In this document: one piece after another, positions 35,034 to 44,363 of the stretch
Numbering within the stretch: the stretch's first letter is position 1
Layout: the number at the start of each line of letters is the position of its first letter
NCBI RefSeq assembly: GCF_039531105.1
Contig: NZ_BAAAPK010000001.1
Coordinates: 2,418,001-2,482,000 of the forward strand
Length of the DNA: 64,000 bases
Direction: 5' to 3'
Origin: Microbacterium lacus
GTDB lineage: Bacteria; Actinomycetota; Actinomycetes; Actinomycetales; Microbacteriaceae
Notes under the pieces: generated by a model
Databases searched by the model: none
What the model was told of the DNA's origin: nothing
Seen by the model: the letters and a program-made list of their open reading frames with translations, nothing else
Program-made: the position numbers and the translations under genes

Positions 35034-36236
35034 GCGGGCTACCGGGATCTTCTGCGCACACCGGGGGTGGCGCGCATCATGGCGGCGCAGCTGACGGCGC
35101 GCTTCCCCAACGGCATGACGAGCCTGGCGGTGCTGCTGCACATCGAGCACGTCACCGGCTCGTACGGCGCGGCCGGTCTCGTCCTGGGCGCCACCTCGGT
35201 CGGCCAGGCGATCGCCGGTCCGGTCACGAGCCGCTGGATGGGCGTGTGGGGAATGCGCCGTGTCCTGACGACGACCCTCGTGATCTGCGCGATCGCGATC
35301 ACCGCGATCGCGCTCCTCGAGACCATCGTCCCCGTGTACATGGTGCTCGGCCTCATCGCGGGCCTGTCCACGCCGCCCGTGCAGTCGGCGGTCCGCACGA
35401 TCTACCCGAAGATGGTCAACTCGCGCCAGCTGACCCCACTGTTCTCGTTCGACGCCTCGCTCCAGGAGGTCATCTGGATCGTCGCCCCCGTCGTGATCAC
35501 CGTCGTCGCCACCCAGGTCGGCACGGTGCAGGCGCTCCTGCTCATCGTCGTGATCCTCGCCAGCGGCGGCGCGTGGTTCATCCTCTCCCCCGAAGTCGGA
35601 CGCGTGCGCATCCCCCGCAGCCGTCGGAGCCTCGGCAAAGTCCTCGCCAAGCCCCAGGTGCTGCTGGCCACGATCGTCGGCTTCCTGCTGATCGGCGCCT
35701 GCTCCGCGGTCGAGGCCGGCGTCGTCGCGACCTTCGACCACGGCGGTCTCGAGGCGGGTCTCGTGCTGGCGGTCTTCTCCGTCGGGAGCCTGGCGGGCGG
35801 GCTTTCGTTCGGCCACATCCCGATCGGCCGGTGGGCGATGGCCCGGCGCCTCGGGATCGTCGCGGTGGGCCTGTGCCTGACGATGCTCTCGCTCAACATC
35901 TTCTGGATCGGCGGCACCCTGTTCCTGGCGGGCATCGGCATCGCCCCGGCGCTCGCGGTCCTGTTCGCGATGACGAGCGCGAGCGTCAAGTTCAGCGAGA
36001 CCGCCGAGGCCTACGGCTGGATCGGCACCGGCCAGCTGATCGGCGCCGCCGCCGGCTCGGCGATCGCGGGCTTCCTGATCGACGGCGTCGGTCCGCAGGG
36101 CGCGTACGCGGCGGCCGCGGGGTTCGCGGTCGTCGGCACGATCGTCTCGGTCGCGTGCGTGCGGGCCTTCCCCGATCTGCGCCACCGCGACCCCAGTCCG
36201 ATCCCCGACACCGAGCCGGTCGGCACGATCACGTGA
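35031..36236 (+). CDS. MFS transporter, drug-efflux-like
   Basis: 401 residues with 12 predicted transmembrane segments. Motifs: LTARFPNGMTSLAVLLHIEHVTGSYGAAGLVLG near the start and the GPVTSRWMGVWGMRR loop after TM2 in place of the usual motif A. The central SRRSLGKVLAKPQVLL loop joins the two halves. The organisation resembles small-molecule exporters of actinobacteria; the substrate is unknown. GTG 35031 follows a -10 by 6 nt. Confidence 0.8.
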   Translation: MAGYRDLLRTPGVARIMAAQLTARFPNGMTSLAVLLHIEHVTGSYGAAGLVLGATSVGQAIAGPVTSRWMGVWGMRRVLTTTLVICAIAITAIALLETIVPVYMVLGLIAGLSTPPVQSAVRTIYPKMVNSRQLTPLFSFDASLQEVIWIVAPVVITVVATQVGTVQALLLIVVILASGGAWFILSPEVGRVRIPRSRRSLGKVLAKPQVLLATIVGFLLIGACSAVEAGVVATFDHGGLEAGLVLAVFSVGSLAGGLSFGHIPIGRWAMARRLGIVAVGLCLTMLSLNIFWIGGTLFLAGIGIAPALAVLFAMTSASVKFSETAEAYGWIGTGQLIGAAAGSAIAGFLIDGVGPQGAYAAAAGFAVVGTIVSVACVRAFPDLRHRDPSPIPDTEPVGTIT

Positions 36237-36246
36237 CGGACCGCGC

Positions 36247-36660
36247 TCAGGCGATGCGGCGCAGAAGCTCCAGCACGGCGAGCGCATAGGCATCCGCCGG
36301 TTCGGGGTGCTCGAACACGAAGACCTCGCCAGCGACCACGATCTCCACCTCGTGCGTGTCACTGAGGCGCCGGAGCGCGCGGAAGGAGCCGCGCAGCAGC
36401 TCGCGCAGCTGGCTCTCGTGCGGGAGCCACAGCGCGTCCTCCAGGGCGACGGAGTCCAGCGCCCACTCCGTGGTGCCGTTGAACGCCAGGATCTGCCCGG
36501 TCGGATACTCCCGCGGCTCGATTGTCATCTCACTCACGGTGAAGACGTCCGCGTCGAACTCCGGCTCGTTGAGCTGGAACCGGTCGCCGGAGCGGGGGTG
36601 CCACACGAGCCCCGCCTGACGCAGGGCGAGCGCGGATTCCGTGGAGATCATGTCCTCCAT
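36247..36660 (-). CDS. Conserved hypothetical protein of about 137 residues
   Basis: The sequence reads ALRQAGLVWHPRSGDRFQL, FTVSEMTIEPREYPTGQILAFNGTTEW and ALWLPHESQLRELLRG. Similar small actinobacterial proteins are often labelled pilus assembly CpaE, but no ATPase motif is present here and I cannot support that name. It is soluble and acidic. The start is ATG 36660 or 36651; a -10 TACGAT (36696-36691) overlaps the divergent promoter of the next gene. Confidence 0.65.
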   Translation of the reverse strand: MEDMISTESALALRQAGLVWHPRSGDRFQLNEPEFDADVFTVSEMTIEPREYPTGQILAFNGTTEWALDSVALEDALWLPHESQLRELLRGSFRALRRLSDTHEVEIVVAGEVFVFEHPEPADAYALAVLELLRRIA

Positions 36661-36690
36661 CTTCGCCGGTGCCGAGACCGATGAGGCCCG

Positions 36691-36709
36691 ATCGTAGGCT
36701 GGTGGCATG
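36691..36709. promoter_or_regulatory. Overlapping divergent -10 elements
   Basis: Plus strand TAGGCT (36695-36700) is followed by 6 nt and ATG 36707 (leaderless). Minus strand TACGAT (36696-36691) points to the hypothetical gene. The two hexamers share two bases, so the promoters should exclude each other. Confidence 0.5.
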
Positions 36710-37465
36710 CCCGCTCCCCTCACCCTGCCCCGCATCCGCTGGGGCGATCCCGCCGCCGACCGGCGCGCGCTGCTTGTGCACGGCCTCGGATCCAACGGGC
36801 CGCTCATGTGGCGCTTCGGTGTCGCGCTGGCCGATGACGGGTGGTTCGCCGAGGCCGTCGACCTGCGCGGGCACGGCACCGCGCCGCGGGCGCTGGACTA
36901 CTCGATCGACGCGTACGCGGCCGACCTCCGCATCACGCGTCCCACCCACGGTCTCGGCTGGGATCTGGTGATCGCCCACTCGCTCGGCGGCGCCGCGGCC
37001 ACCGTGGTGGCGGCATCCGATCAGGGGTGGACCGAGCGGCTCGTGCTCGTGGATCCCGCGATCCACCTCGCGGCCCGCGACCGCGACATCGTGCGGGCGA
37101 GTCAGGAGCGGTCCTTCGCAGACCCGACCGAAACGGCCGTGCGCGCCGAGCACCCGCATTGGCACCCGCACGATGTCGAGCTGAAAGCGCTGTCGGCGCA
37201 GCAGGCGAGCCGCTGGGCGGTCGAGCAGACCAGCGAGCAGAACGCGGCGTGGGACGTGCGGGATGCCGCATCACGCCTGTCCGTGCCGACGCATGTCATC
37301 GGGTCCGACCCGAAGGTGTACTCGATCTTCACCGGGCCGCTCGCCGAGGAGGTGCTGCGCAATCCGCACGTGACGATGTCGGTGGTCGCCGGCGCCGGCC
37401 ACTCGCCGCACCGCGACAAGCCCGAGGCCACGATCGCCGCGCTGCGGCAGGCCGTCGAGGCCTGA
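36707..37465 (+). CDS. Alpha/beta hydrolase
   Basis: 252 residues. Oxyanion loop HGLGSNGPLMW, then VDLRGHGTAPRALDYSID, nucleophile elbow IAHSLGGAAA, and a terminal histidine in GAGHSPHRDKP. A complete Ser/acid/His triad is therefore likely. It resembles esterases and haloperoxidase-like hydrolases; the substrate is unknown. ATG 36707 follows its -10 by 6 nt. Confidence 0.82.
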   Translation: MPAPLTLPRIRWGDPAADRRALLVHGLGSNGPLMWRFGVALADDGWFAEAVDLRGHGTAPRALDYSIDAYAADLRITRPTHGLGWDLVIAHSLGGAAATVVAASDQGWTERLVLVDPAIHLAARDRDIVRASQERSFADPTETAVRAEHPHWHPHDVELKALSAQQASRWAVEQTSEQNAAWDVRDAASRLSVPTHVIGSDPKVYSIFTGPLAEEVLRNPHVTMSVVAGAGHSPHRDKPEATIAALRQAVEA

Positions 37466-37497
37466 CGCGCGTCGCGTCCCGTAGGCATCGGCGTGCG

Positions 37498-38496
37498 TCA
37501 CCGCACGACGATCTCCTCGCCCTGACCGACGTCGACGATCACGCCGACGAAGCTCGGCACCGCGGCGTCGAGCAGGTCCCGGAAGTCATCGGTCGACGGC
37601 GTCCGGCCGTCCGCGGTCAGCACGTCGATCGTCGCGGTCGTGCCGGTCCACTCCACCTCGCCCACGCGTGATCCGTCTTCGTGCTCGAGCCAGGCGACCG
37701 CGGTCTGCTGAATCGCGACCGACCATCGCGCCAGCGCGACCGTCACGATCGAGTTCGCCGCGAGCGGCAGCGCGACGATCAGCGCGAGGATCGTCACGAC
37801 GATGTAGGCCCGGCGCCGGTTGGCCACCGGTGAAGAGCTCGGGTCCTTCGCGTACCCGCCCATCGTGAAGACGATGCTCCCCGCGATCACGAGCGCGATG
37901 ACATTGGAGAGGAACAGCACCAGGGCGCCCAGCGCGTCGCCCCACTGCCCCTGCCCCGCCGTGACGCCGACCACGCCCAGCGGCGGAACGAGCGAGATCG
38001 AGATCGCGACGCCGGGGAGGATGGCGCTGAGGTCTCGGCGGCACATCGCGAAACCTCCGGCGAATCCGGTCGCGAGCGCTGCCACGAGGTCCATCAGACT
38101 GGGCGACGTGCGCCCGAGGACCTGGGCGTTGGTCTCCAGGCTCTGCGGTGTCGCGACGAACAGGCTGAACGCGAGTCCCAGCACGACGACGATCGCGAGT
38201 CCGAGCAGAACCCACAGGATCGAGCGCAGCACGAGACTCAGATGCCCCGTGACGATCCCGAGCGCGATGCCGAGGATCGGGGTGCCGAGCGGCGCGATGA
38301 TCATGGCTCCGATCACCGTCGCTGTCGAGTCGGCGAGGACGCCCGCGATCGCGATCGTGGCGGCCAGCACGAGCATGATCAGGAAGCCCGTCCGCTTTCC
38401 CATTCTGTCGCCGTAGCTCAGATCGAGAGCCTCGTTCAACGCCTCGATCGGCTGGCGCTGCGAGGGCGGGATGAGCGTCTGGGTGAGGCGAGGCAT
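37498..38496 (-). CDS. DUF389 membrane protein
   Basis: 332 residues. Six or seven transmembrane segments occupy residues 35-250, with the DUF389 stretches GAMIIAPLGTPILGIALGI and LPGVAISISLVPPLGVVG. A soluble C-terminal domain of about 80 residues, not universal in the family, ends EEIVVR. The function is unknown. ATG 38496 has AAGGAGCACGCC upstream. It converges with the hydrolase gene. Confidence 0.8.
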   Translation of the reverse strand: MPRLTQTLIPPSQRQPIEALNEALDLSYGDRMGKRTGFLIMLVLAATIAIAGVLADSTATVIGAMIIAPLGTPILGIALGIVTGHLSLVLRSILWVLLGLAIVVVLGLAFSLFVATPQSLETNAQVLGRTSPSLMDLVAALATGFAGGFAMCRRDLSAILPGVAISISLVPPLGVVGVTAGQGQWGDALGALVLFLSNVIALVIAGSIVFTMGGYAKDPSSSPVANRRRAYIVVTILALIVALPLAANSIVTVALARWSVAIQQTAVAWLEHEDGSRVGEVEWTGTTATIDVLTADGRTPSTDDFRDLLDAAVPSFVGVIVDVGQGEEIVVR

Positions 38497-38562
38497 GGCG
38501 TGCTCCTTCGGCGTCCTGCGGCGAGAGTACCGCCGCCGAGGCCCGCGACCCGGTCGCGGCGG

Positions 38563-38577
38563 GAGAATGGTGTGGTG
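38563..38577 (+). promoter_or_regulatory. -10 element of the acyl-CoA dehydrogenase gene (leaderless)
   Basis: GAGAAT (38563-38568), 6 nt, GTG 38575. Confidence 0.55.
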
Positions 38578-39747
38578 AGCGACTTCGACCCGGCCGGCAT
38601 CCTTCCCGACGACCTGCTGGACCGCATCCGGGAACGGGCGGCCGCGCACGATCGCGAGAACACGTTCCCGCACGACGACCTCACCGACCTCCGCGCGGCG
38701 GGATATCTGTCTGTCCTCGTGCCGAGCGCGCTCGGCGGGGCGGGCCTGAGCCTGGCCGAAGTATCGCTCCTGCAGCAGCGCCTCGCCGGAGCGGCCCCCG
38801 CGACCGCGCTCGCGATCAACATGCACCTGGTGTGGACGGGCGTCGCGAAGGTGCTCGCCGACCGCGGCATCGACGACCTGCGGTTCGTCCAGACCGGCGC
38901 GGTCGCGGGTGAGGTCTTCGCCTTCGGCATCAGCGAAGCCGGCAACGATCTCGTGCTCTTCGGCAGCGACACGGATGCCGTGCCCCAGCCGGACGGCGGA
39001 TACGGCTTCACCGGGACGAAGATCTTCACCTCGCTCTCCCCGGTGTGGACGCAGCTCGGCCTGCACGGACTGGACACCACGTCACCGGACGGACCGCGCA
39101 TGGTCTACGCGTTCGTCCCGCGCGCCGAGGAGGCCGCCGGCCGTCTGAGCGTCAAGGACGACTGGGACACCTTGGGCATGCGGGGCACGCAGTCACGGAC
39201 GACCCGACTGGACGGCGCCCTCGCACCGGCCGACCGCATCGTGCGGCGCCTCGCGCCCGGCCCGAACCCCGATCCGCTCGTGTTCGGCATCTTCAGCGTC
39301 TTCGAGATCCTGCTGGCCTCGGTGTACACCGGGATCGCTCGTCGGGCTCTCGAGCTGGCCGTGCAGACGGCGACCGCTCGCACGTCGAAGAAGACCGGGC
39401 TCCCCTACAGCCAGGATCCCGACATCCGCTGGCGCATCGCCGAGATGGCGCTCGTGTACGACGCCCTGCCGCCCGAGCTCGCGTCGATCAGCCGCGACGT
39501 CGACGAGAGCGCCGATCACGGTGCGCAGTGGTTCGCGCTGCTCTCCGGTGTCAAGCATCGTGCCGTGACGATGGCCAAGCGCGTCGTGGACGAGGCGATG
39601 CTCGTCGCCGGCGGCGCGTCCTACTTCTCCTCCGCCGAACTCAGCAGGCTGTACCGAGACGTCCTGGCTGGGCAGTTCCACCCGTCCGACCCGGAATCCG
39701 CGCACGCCACCGTCGCGGCCGCGTGGCTCGGCCCGCTGCAGCCCTGA
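38575..39747 (+). CDS. Acyl-CoA dehydrogenase family protein
   Basis: 390 residues. N-terminal helical domain with HDDLTDLRAAGYLSVLVPSALGG, middle beta domain with FGISEAGNDLVLFGS and GYGFTGTKIFTSLSPVW, and C-terminal helices with YTGIARRALELAVQTATART. It lacks a clear catalytic glutamate signature for beta-oxidation, so it may belong to the flavin monooxygenase-like branch of the family. It stands alone behind a leaderless promoter. The upstream open frame to 38242 is antisense to the DUF389 gene and rejected. Confidence 0.82.
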   Translation: MSDFDPAGILPDDLLDRIRERAAAHDRENTFPHDDLTDLRAAGYLSVLVPSALGGAGLSLAEVSLLQQRLAGAAPATALAINMHLVWTGVAKVLADRGIDDLRFVQTGAVAGEVFAFGISEAGNDLVLFGSDTDAVPQPDGGYGFTGTKIFTSLSPVWTQLGLHGLDTTSPDGPRMVYAFVPRAEEAAGRLSVKDDWDTLGMRGTQSRTTRLDGALAPADRIVRRLAPGPNPDPLVFGIFSVFEILLASVYTGIARRALELAVQTATARTSKKTGLPYSQDPDIRWRIAEMALVYDALPPELASISRDVDESADHGAQWFALLSGVKHRAVTMAKRVVDEAMLVAGGASYFSSAELSRLYRDVLAGQFHPSDPESAHATVAAAWLGPLQP

Positions 39748-39799
39748 CGCGCTGCGGTCTTCCTGAGAGCGGCACGACCGTACGCCACGAACGGCGTGC

Positions 39800-39814
39800 G
39801 ATGCTGGCGGGATG
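39800..39814 (+). promoter_or_regulatory. -10 element of the DUF445 gene (leaderless)
   Basis: GATGCT (39800-39805), 6 nt, ATG 39812. Confidence 0.45.
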
Positions 39815-41083
39815 ACCCGCACTCCCACCGCGCTGCTGAGTCCGGCAGATCAGGAGCGTCGCCGCGGGCTGCGGCTCATGAAGGGCGTCGCCCTCGGCGC
39901 ACTGCTGTTCATGGCGGTTCTGTTCGTGATCGCGTTCGCCTTCCAGGAGCAGTACCCGCCGCTCGCCTACGTCCGCGCGTTCGCGGAGGGCGGCATGGTG
40001 GGAGCGCTCGCCGACTGGTTCGCGGTGACCGCGCTGTTCCGGCATCCGCTCGGCATCCCGATCCCGCACACCGCGATCATCCCGAATCGCAAGGACGAGA
40101 TCGGCCGCAACCTGGGTGAGTTCGTCGAGACCGAGTTCCTGCGTGGCGACGTCGTGCGCACGAAGCTCGAGGAGACGGCGATCGCGGCGAAGCTCGGCGA
40201 ATGGCTGAGCGTCCCCGTGCATGCCGAGCGGGTCGGAGCGGAGGGATCGCTCATGGCGGCGGGGATCCTGCGCGCCCTGAGCGACGACGACGTCAGCGAC
40301 ATCATCGAGGACCTCGCCCGCAAGCACCTGATCAATCCCGAGTGGGGACCGCCGCTCGGCGGCTGGCTCGGGCGGATCGTCGAGTCCGGCGCCCACCACG
40401 GCGCGGTCGATCTCGCGATCGACAGCATCGCCACCTGGCTGACCTCCAATCAGGCGTCGTTCTCCGGACTCGTCTCACGCCGCCTGCCGGCGTGGGTCCC
40501 CTCGGTCGCCTCGCGCCTGGTCGATGACACGGTCTACAACGAGGCCGTCAAGTTCGTCGCGGCCGTGAAGGCCGACCCCCGGCATCCGGCCCGCATCGCG
40601 ATCGACGGCTACCTCGCGCGTCTGTCGGACAACCTGCAGCACGACCCCGTGACGATGGCACGTCTGGAGGAGACCAAAGCGACGCTGTTCGACAGCCCGC
40701 GCGTGCGCGAACTCGCCGCCGAGGCGTGGAACACCGCGAAGGCCGGGCTGCTGGACTCCCTCGCCGACCCCGGGAGCGGGCTGCGGCGGCGCATCGACCA
40801 GGCCCTCGCCGAGATCGGCACGAGACTCACGACGGATGCCGCCCTCCAGCGCCGCGTCGACGGCTGGGTCACCGATGCCGCGGTCTTCCTCGTGGACCGC
40901 TACCGGCACGACATCGCCTCGATCATCACCGACACGGTCGAGCGGTGGGACGCCGCCGAGACGACCGAGAAGATCGAGCTCATGGTCGGTCGCGACCTGC
41001 AGTACATCCGCCTGAACGGCACCGTGGTGGGCGCTCTCGCGGGCCTGGTGATCTTCTCGATCGCGCACGCGCTGCTCGGCTGA
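39812..41083 (+). CDS. DUF445 membrane-associated protein
   Basis: 423 residues. The hallmark EGGMVGALADWFAVTALFRHPLGIPIPHTAIIPNRK lies near residues 58-95, after a transmembrane helix (residues about 30-48). A long amphipathic helical region follows, and a final transmembrane helix GTVVGALAGLVIFSIAHALL. Members are conserved envelope proteins of unknown function. Confidence 0.85.
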   Translation: MTRTPTALLSPADQERRRGLRLMKGVALGALLFMAVLFVIAFAFQEQYPPLAYVRAFAEGGMVGALADWFAVTALFRHPLGIPIPHTAIIPNRKDEIGRNLGEFVETEFLRGDVVRTKLEETAIAAKLGEWLSVPVHAERVGAEGSLMAAGILRALSDDDVSDIIEDLARKHLINPEWGPPLGGWLGRIVESGAHHGAVDLAIDSIATWLTSNQASFSGLVSRRLPAWVPSVASRLVDDTVYNEAVKFVAAVKADPRHPARIAIDGYLARLSDNLQHDPVTMARLEETKATLFDSPRVRELAAEAWNTAKAGLLDSLADPGSGLRRRIDQALAEIGTRLTTDAALQRRVDGWVTDAAVFLVDRYRHDIASIITDTVERWDAAETTEKIELMVGRDLQYIRLNGTVVGALAGLVIFSIAHALLG

Positions 41084-41160
41084 GGGCACCGCCGGTTTCG
41101 GGCCGGTGAACCCTGCGTCACCGAATGTCACACCCCCTCGGCGACGACGGTCGCGCGGAG

Positions 41161-41175
41161 TACCCTGATGCCGTG
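41161..41175 (+). promoter_or_regulatory. -10 element of the gamma-glutamylcyclotransferase gene (leaderless)
   Basis: TACCCT (41161-41166), 6 nt, GTG 41173. Confidence 0.55.
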
Positions 41176-41517
41176 GCAGCTCCCGATCAGCTCCTGTTCA
41201 GCTATGGCACCCTGCAGAATCCCGACGTGCAGCTCGACACGTTCGGCCGACTTCTCGACGTCGAGGACGACGCGCTGCCCGGGTACACCGTCGACTACAC
41301 GGAGATCGAGGACCCGCGGGTGGTCGACCTGTCCGGACTGTCGGTCCATCCGGTCGTGCGACCGACCGGGAACGCGCTGGACAAGGTGACCGGCAAGGTC
41401 CTGCGGGTGACGGAGGACGAACTGGACGCCGCGGACGAGTACGAGGTGGCGCTGTACCGCCGGGTGCAGGTGCGGCTGCGGAGCGGGCGCGCGGCGTGGG
41501 TGTACGTCTCGAACTGA
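41173..41517 (+). CDS. Gamma-glutamylcyclotransferase-family protein
   Basis: 114 residues. The start LFSYGTLQNPDVQLDTFGR is the YGSL-type substrate loop, then TGKVLRVTEDELDAADEYEV carries the catalytic glutamate position, and the end is AWVYVSN. Related AIG2/GGACT proteins cleave gamma-glutamyl or gamma-glutamylamine bonds. GTG 41173 is preferred to the longer frame from 41125 because it follows a -10 by 6 nt and gives the family N-terminus. Confidence 0.8.
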   Translation: MAAPDQLLFSYGTLQNPDVQLDTFGRLLDVEDDALPGYTVDYTEIEDPRVVDLSGLSVHPVVRPTGNALDKVTGKVLRVTEDELDAADEYEVALYRRVQVRLRSGRAAWVYVSN

Positions 41518-41537
41518 GCGGATCGCTCCCGCGGGGG

Positions 41538-41552
41538 TAGCGTCGGAGCGTG
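41538..41552 (+). promoter_or_regulatory. -10 element of the ureohydrolase-sixA operon (leaderless)
   Basis: TAGCGT (41538-41543), 6 nt, GTG 41550. Confidence 0.6.
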
Positions 41553-42431
41553 GCTCTGCATGACGATCCCCTCTGGCCCCGCGCGGGCTCGTGGCCCGCT
41601 CTCGATGACCGCGACGTCGACCTCGCCCTGATCGGGGTGCCCGCGTGGCGCACGTCGCTGTCGCCGACGGGAGCCGGCGCGACACCCGCCGCCGTCCGCG
41701 AGGCGCTGCGCCGCTACAGTCCCGCCCTCATGGACGGTCCGATCGATCTCGGCGCACTGCGCGTCGCGGACGCGGGCGATGTGCCCGAACCCGACGGGCC
41801 GGAGGGAGAGGACGCGGTCCGCGCGCTCGCGGCCACCGCTGCGGCGCGGGCTCGGCTCGTCGTCGCCCTCGGCGGGGACAACAGTGCGACCTACGCCGTC
41901 GCACAGGGCACCGGCGCCGGGGGGCTCATCACGCTCGACGCGCACTTCGACCTCCGCGACGGTGTCTCCAACGGCTCTCCCGTGCGCCGGCTCATCGAGG
42001 ACGGCCTCGACCCGCACCGCATCGCGCAGATCGGCATCGCGGACTTCGCCAACTCCGCCGCATACGCCCGCCGTGCCGCGGACCACGGCATCACCGTGAT
42101 CACCCTCGACCAGGTGCGTCGACGCGGTGTGGCCGATGTGATGTCCGAAGCGCTCGAGGTCGCGGGCGCCGGGGGCGGCGGCATCCATCTCGACGTCGAT
42201 GTCGACGTGTGCGATCGCTCCTTCGCTCCGGGATGCCCCGCGAGCATGCCCGGGGGCCTTTCCGCGTGGGAGCTGCGCGCGCTCGTGCGCGCCGCGGCAC
42301 TCGATGCGCGGGTGATCTCGGCGGACATCGTCGAGGTCGATGCGACAGCGGATGCCGCGGACATGCGTACCGTGCGGCTCGCGGCGCTGTGCGTCCTCGA
42401 GCTGCTGGCCGGAGTGGGAGGACGCTCGTGA
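41550..42431 (+). CDS. Ureohydrolase: probable formimidoylglutamase or agmatinase
   Basis: 293 residues of the arginase/agmatinase/HutG fold. Metal-site motifs are DAHFD and DVDVDVCDRSFAPG; the first motif reads GGDNS, with Asn where most members have a metal-ligand His. The position 0.6 kb from hutI suggests N-formimidoyl-L-glutamate hydrolysis, the step after HutI, but it is not in the hutHUI operon. It is co-transcribed with sixA. Agmatinase or guanidino-acid hydrolase activity is the alternative. Confidence 0.75.
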   Translation: MALHDDPLWPRAGSWPALDDRDVDLALIGVPAWRTSLSPTGAGATPAAVREALRRYSPALMDGPIDLGALRVADAGDVPEPDGPEGEDAVRALAATAAARARLVVALGGDNSATYAVAQGTGAGGLITLDAHFDLRDGVSNGSPVRRLIEDGLDPHRIAQIGIADFANSAAYARRAADHGITVITLDQVRRRGVADVMSEALEVAGAGGGGIHLDVDVDVCDRSFAPGCPASMPGGLSAWELRALVRAAALDARVISADIVEVDATADAADMRTVRLAALCVLELLAGVGGRS

Positions 42432-42898
42432 TCCGGCTGGTGCTGGTGCGGCACGCGAAATCGGACTGGGGCGACCCGAGCCTGGACGATCACGACCGGC
42501 CGCTGAACGACCGAGGGCTGCGGGATGCGCCGCGGATGGCGCGTGCGCTGGCCGAGACCGGATTCCGGCCGGATGTGATCCGCTCGAGCACCGCGCTGCG
42601 CGCGCGGACGACCGCGGAGGCCTTCGCGGCGCAGTTCGACGTCGGCGTGGACCTGGTGCCGGAGCTCTACGGCGCCCCGGCGGGGACGCTCCTCGCCGTC
42701 GCCGCCGCGACGCGGGCGGAGCGGGCCATGATCGTCGCGCACGACCCCGGCATGACCGTGCTCGCCGAGCGCCTGTCGGGCGGCGGCATCGCGCACATGC
42801 CGACGTGCGCGGTCGCGACGTTCACCTGGGCGGAAGACGACTGGGACGTCGCGGCCGCGATCGACCCCGCGGAATGGACGTTCGACAGCCCGCGCTGA
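42428..42898 (+). CDS. SixA-type phosphohistidine phosphatase
   Basis: 156 residues of the histidine phosphatase superfamily: VLVRHAKSDWGDPSLDDHDRPLNDRG has the catalytic RHx (H9), and IVAHDPGMTVLAERLSGG has the second histidine. SixA removes phosphate from phosphohistidine. GTG 42428 overlaps the ureohydrolase stop by 4 bp. Confidence 0.83.
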   Translation: MIRLVLVRHAKSDWGDPSLDDHDRPLNDRGLRDAPRMARALAETGFRPDVIRSSTALRARTTAEAFAAQFDVGVDLVPELYGAPAGTLLAVAAATRAERAMIVAHDPGMTVLAERLSGGGIAHMPTCAVATFTWAEDDWDVAAAIDPAEWTFDSPR

Positions 42899-42926
42899 GG
42901 GAGTGTCCGCGCACCGCGTGCGCACA

Positions 42927-43010
42927 ACTCCCGCATTCCGGGCCCGGCTTGGACAGCGTCCCGCGGAATGACGCGACGGGGCGACCGGCCACGTCGCGTT
43001 CTGCGGGAGT
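42927..43010. repeat. Nested quasi-palindromes between convergent sixA and hutI
   Basis: ACTCCCGCA (42927-42935) pairs with TGCGGGAGT (43002-43010), the latter touching the hutI stop. Inside, GCATTCCG pairs with CGGAATG, and ACGCGACG (42970-42977) with CGTCGCGT (42992-42999). Several folds are possible; it probably terminates both genes. Confidence 0.65.
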
Positions 43011-44278
43011 CATGAACGCGCGGTGACCGCGACCCCGTCCTTCCAGACCGTCCGCACGAGCGGAACCCCGGGCCGGTAGGCCAGATGCGTGCGGGTCGGC
43101 GCGTCGAGGACCACCAGATCCGCGCGCAGGCCGGGCGCGATCGCCCCGACATCGTCGCGGCGCAGGGCGCGGGCGCCGCCCGCGGTCGCGGCCCACACCG
43201 CTTCCGCGGTCGTCATGCCCATCTCGCGGACGGCGAGCGCGATCATGAGCGGCATCGAGCTCGTGAAGCTCGACCCCGGATTGCAGTCGCTCGCAAGAGC
43301 GACGGTCACCCGCGCATCGAGCAGGCGGCGCGCGTCCGGGTACGGCTGGCGCGTCGAGAACTCGACGCCGGGCAGCAGGGTGGCGACCGTGTCGGAGCCG
43401 GCGAGCGCGGTGACGTCGTCGTCGCTGAGGTACGTGCAGTGATCCACGGATGCCGCGCCGAGCGCGACCGCGAGCTGAACACCCTCCCCGTGACCCAGCT
43501 GGTTGCCGTGCACCCTGGGCAGGAGACCCCGCGCGATCCCGGCGGCCAGCACCCGACGGGACTCCTCGGGGGTGAAGGCGCCACGTTCGCAGAAGACGTC
43601 GACCCATCGGCTGTGCCGGGCGCAGGCGTCCAGCATCCGGCCGCACACGAGATCGACGTACTCGTCGCGCCGCTCGGCGAACTCGGCGGGCACGACGTGC
43701 GCTCCGAGGAACGTGACCTCCGAAGTGACCTCCGCCGCCAGACGAGCCAGCCGCTCCTCGTCCGCCACGGTGAGCCCGTAGCCCGTCTTCACCTCGAACG
43801 TCGTCGTGCCCTGGGCGTGGAGTTCGTCCACGAAACCCGCCAGTCGCCGGCGCAGCGTGTCATCGCCCGCCGCGCGGGTGGCCTCGACCGTCCGCCGTAT
43901 GCCACCCGCGGCATACGGCACCCCGGCCATGCGGGCTTCGAACTCGTCGGCACGGTCGCCGCCGAATACGAGGTGGGTGTGCGCGTCGACGAAACCGGGC
44001 AGCACGGCCCGACCCCCGGCATCCACGATCTTGACGTCATAGGCCCGCGAGAGTGCATCCCCACGCCGAGATGTGGGGAAATCCCCTCCGTTTCGGCGCT
44101 CCGATGCGGTTTCGCGGTCTGAGAGCGCGAGGCCGGCGGCGTCGGACGCGGGGCCGACCCACGCGATGCGCCCGCCTTCGATCAGCACGGCGGCGTCGTG
44201 CAGCGTGCCGCATGCGTCCCCGGGTGCCGCGACGTTCGTCGTGAGCTCCCCGATGTTCGTGATCAGCGTCGCGCGCAT
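43010..44278 (-). CDS. hutI: Imidazolonepropionase HutI
   Basis: 422 residues of the amidohydrolase fold. Metal motif [12 protein letters not shown]; later [30 protein letters not shown], and [15 protein letters not shown]. It hydrolyses 4-imidazolone-5-propionate to N-formimidoylglutamate. ATG 44278 has GGGGGGAGAG upstream; the frame extends to 44350 without support. Residues about 50-81 (Arg/Ser/Asp-rich) are an insertion between the N-terminal strand and the metal motif that I do not expect in HutI. Confidence 0.92.
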   Translation of the reverse strand: MRATLITNIGELTTNVAAPGDACGTLHDAAVLIEGGRIAWVGPASDAAGLALSDRETASERRNGGDFPTSRRGDALSRAYDVKIVDAGGRAVLPGFVDAHTHLVFGGDRADEFEARMAGVPYAAGGIRRTVEATRAAGDDTLRRRLAGFVDELHAQGTTTFEVKTGYGLTVADEERLARLAAEVTSEVTFLGAHVVPAEFAERRDEYVDLVCGRMLDACARHSRWVDVFCERGAFTPEESRRVLAAGIARGLLPRVHGNQLGHGEGVQLAVALGAASVDHCTYLSDDDVTALAGSDTVATLLPGVEFSTRQPYPDARRLLDARVTVALASDCNPGSSFTSSMPLMIALAVREMGMTTAEAVWAATAGGARALRRDDVGAIAPGLRADLVVLDAPTRTHLAYRPGVPLVRTVWKDGVAVTARS

Positions 44279-44363
44279 CGCTCTCCCCCCGGTATCCACT
44301 GTCCAGGACACGCCGCACGGCACGCCGCCGCGACGGCGCGTCGTGGACACTCGACCCGGGCGT

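Noticed and set aside
36247..36660. Pilus assembly protein CpaE
   Set aside because: CpaE is a ParA/MinD-type ATPase; this protein has no P-loop and is only about 137 residues.
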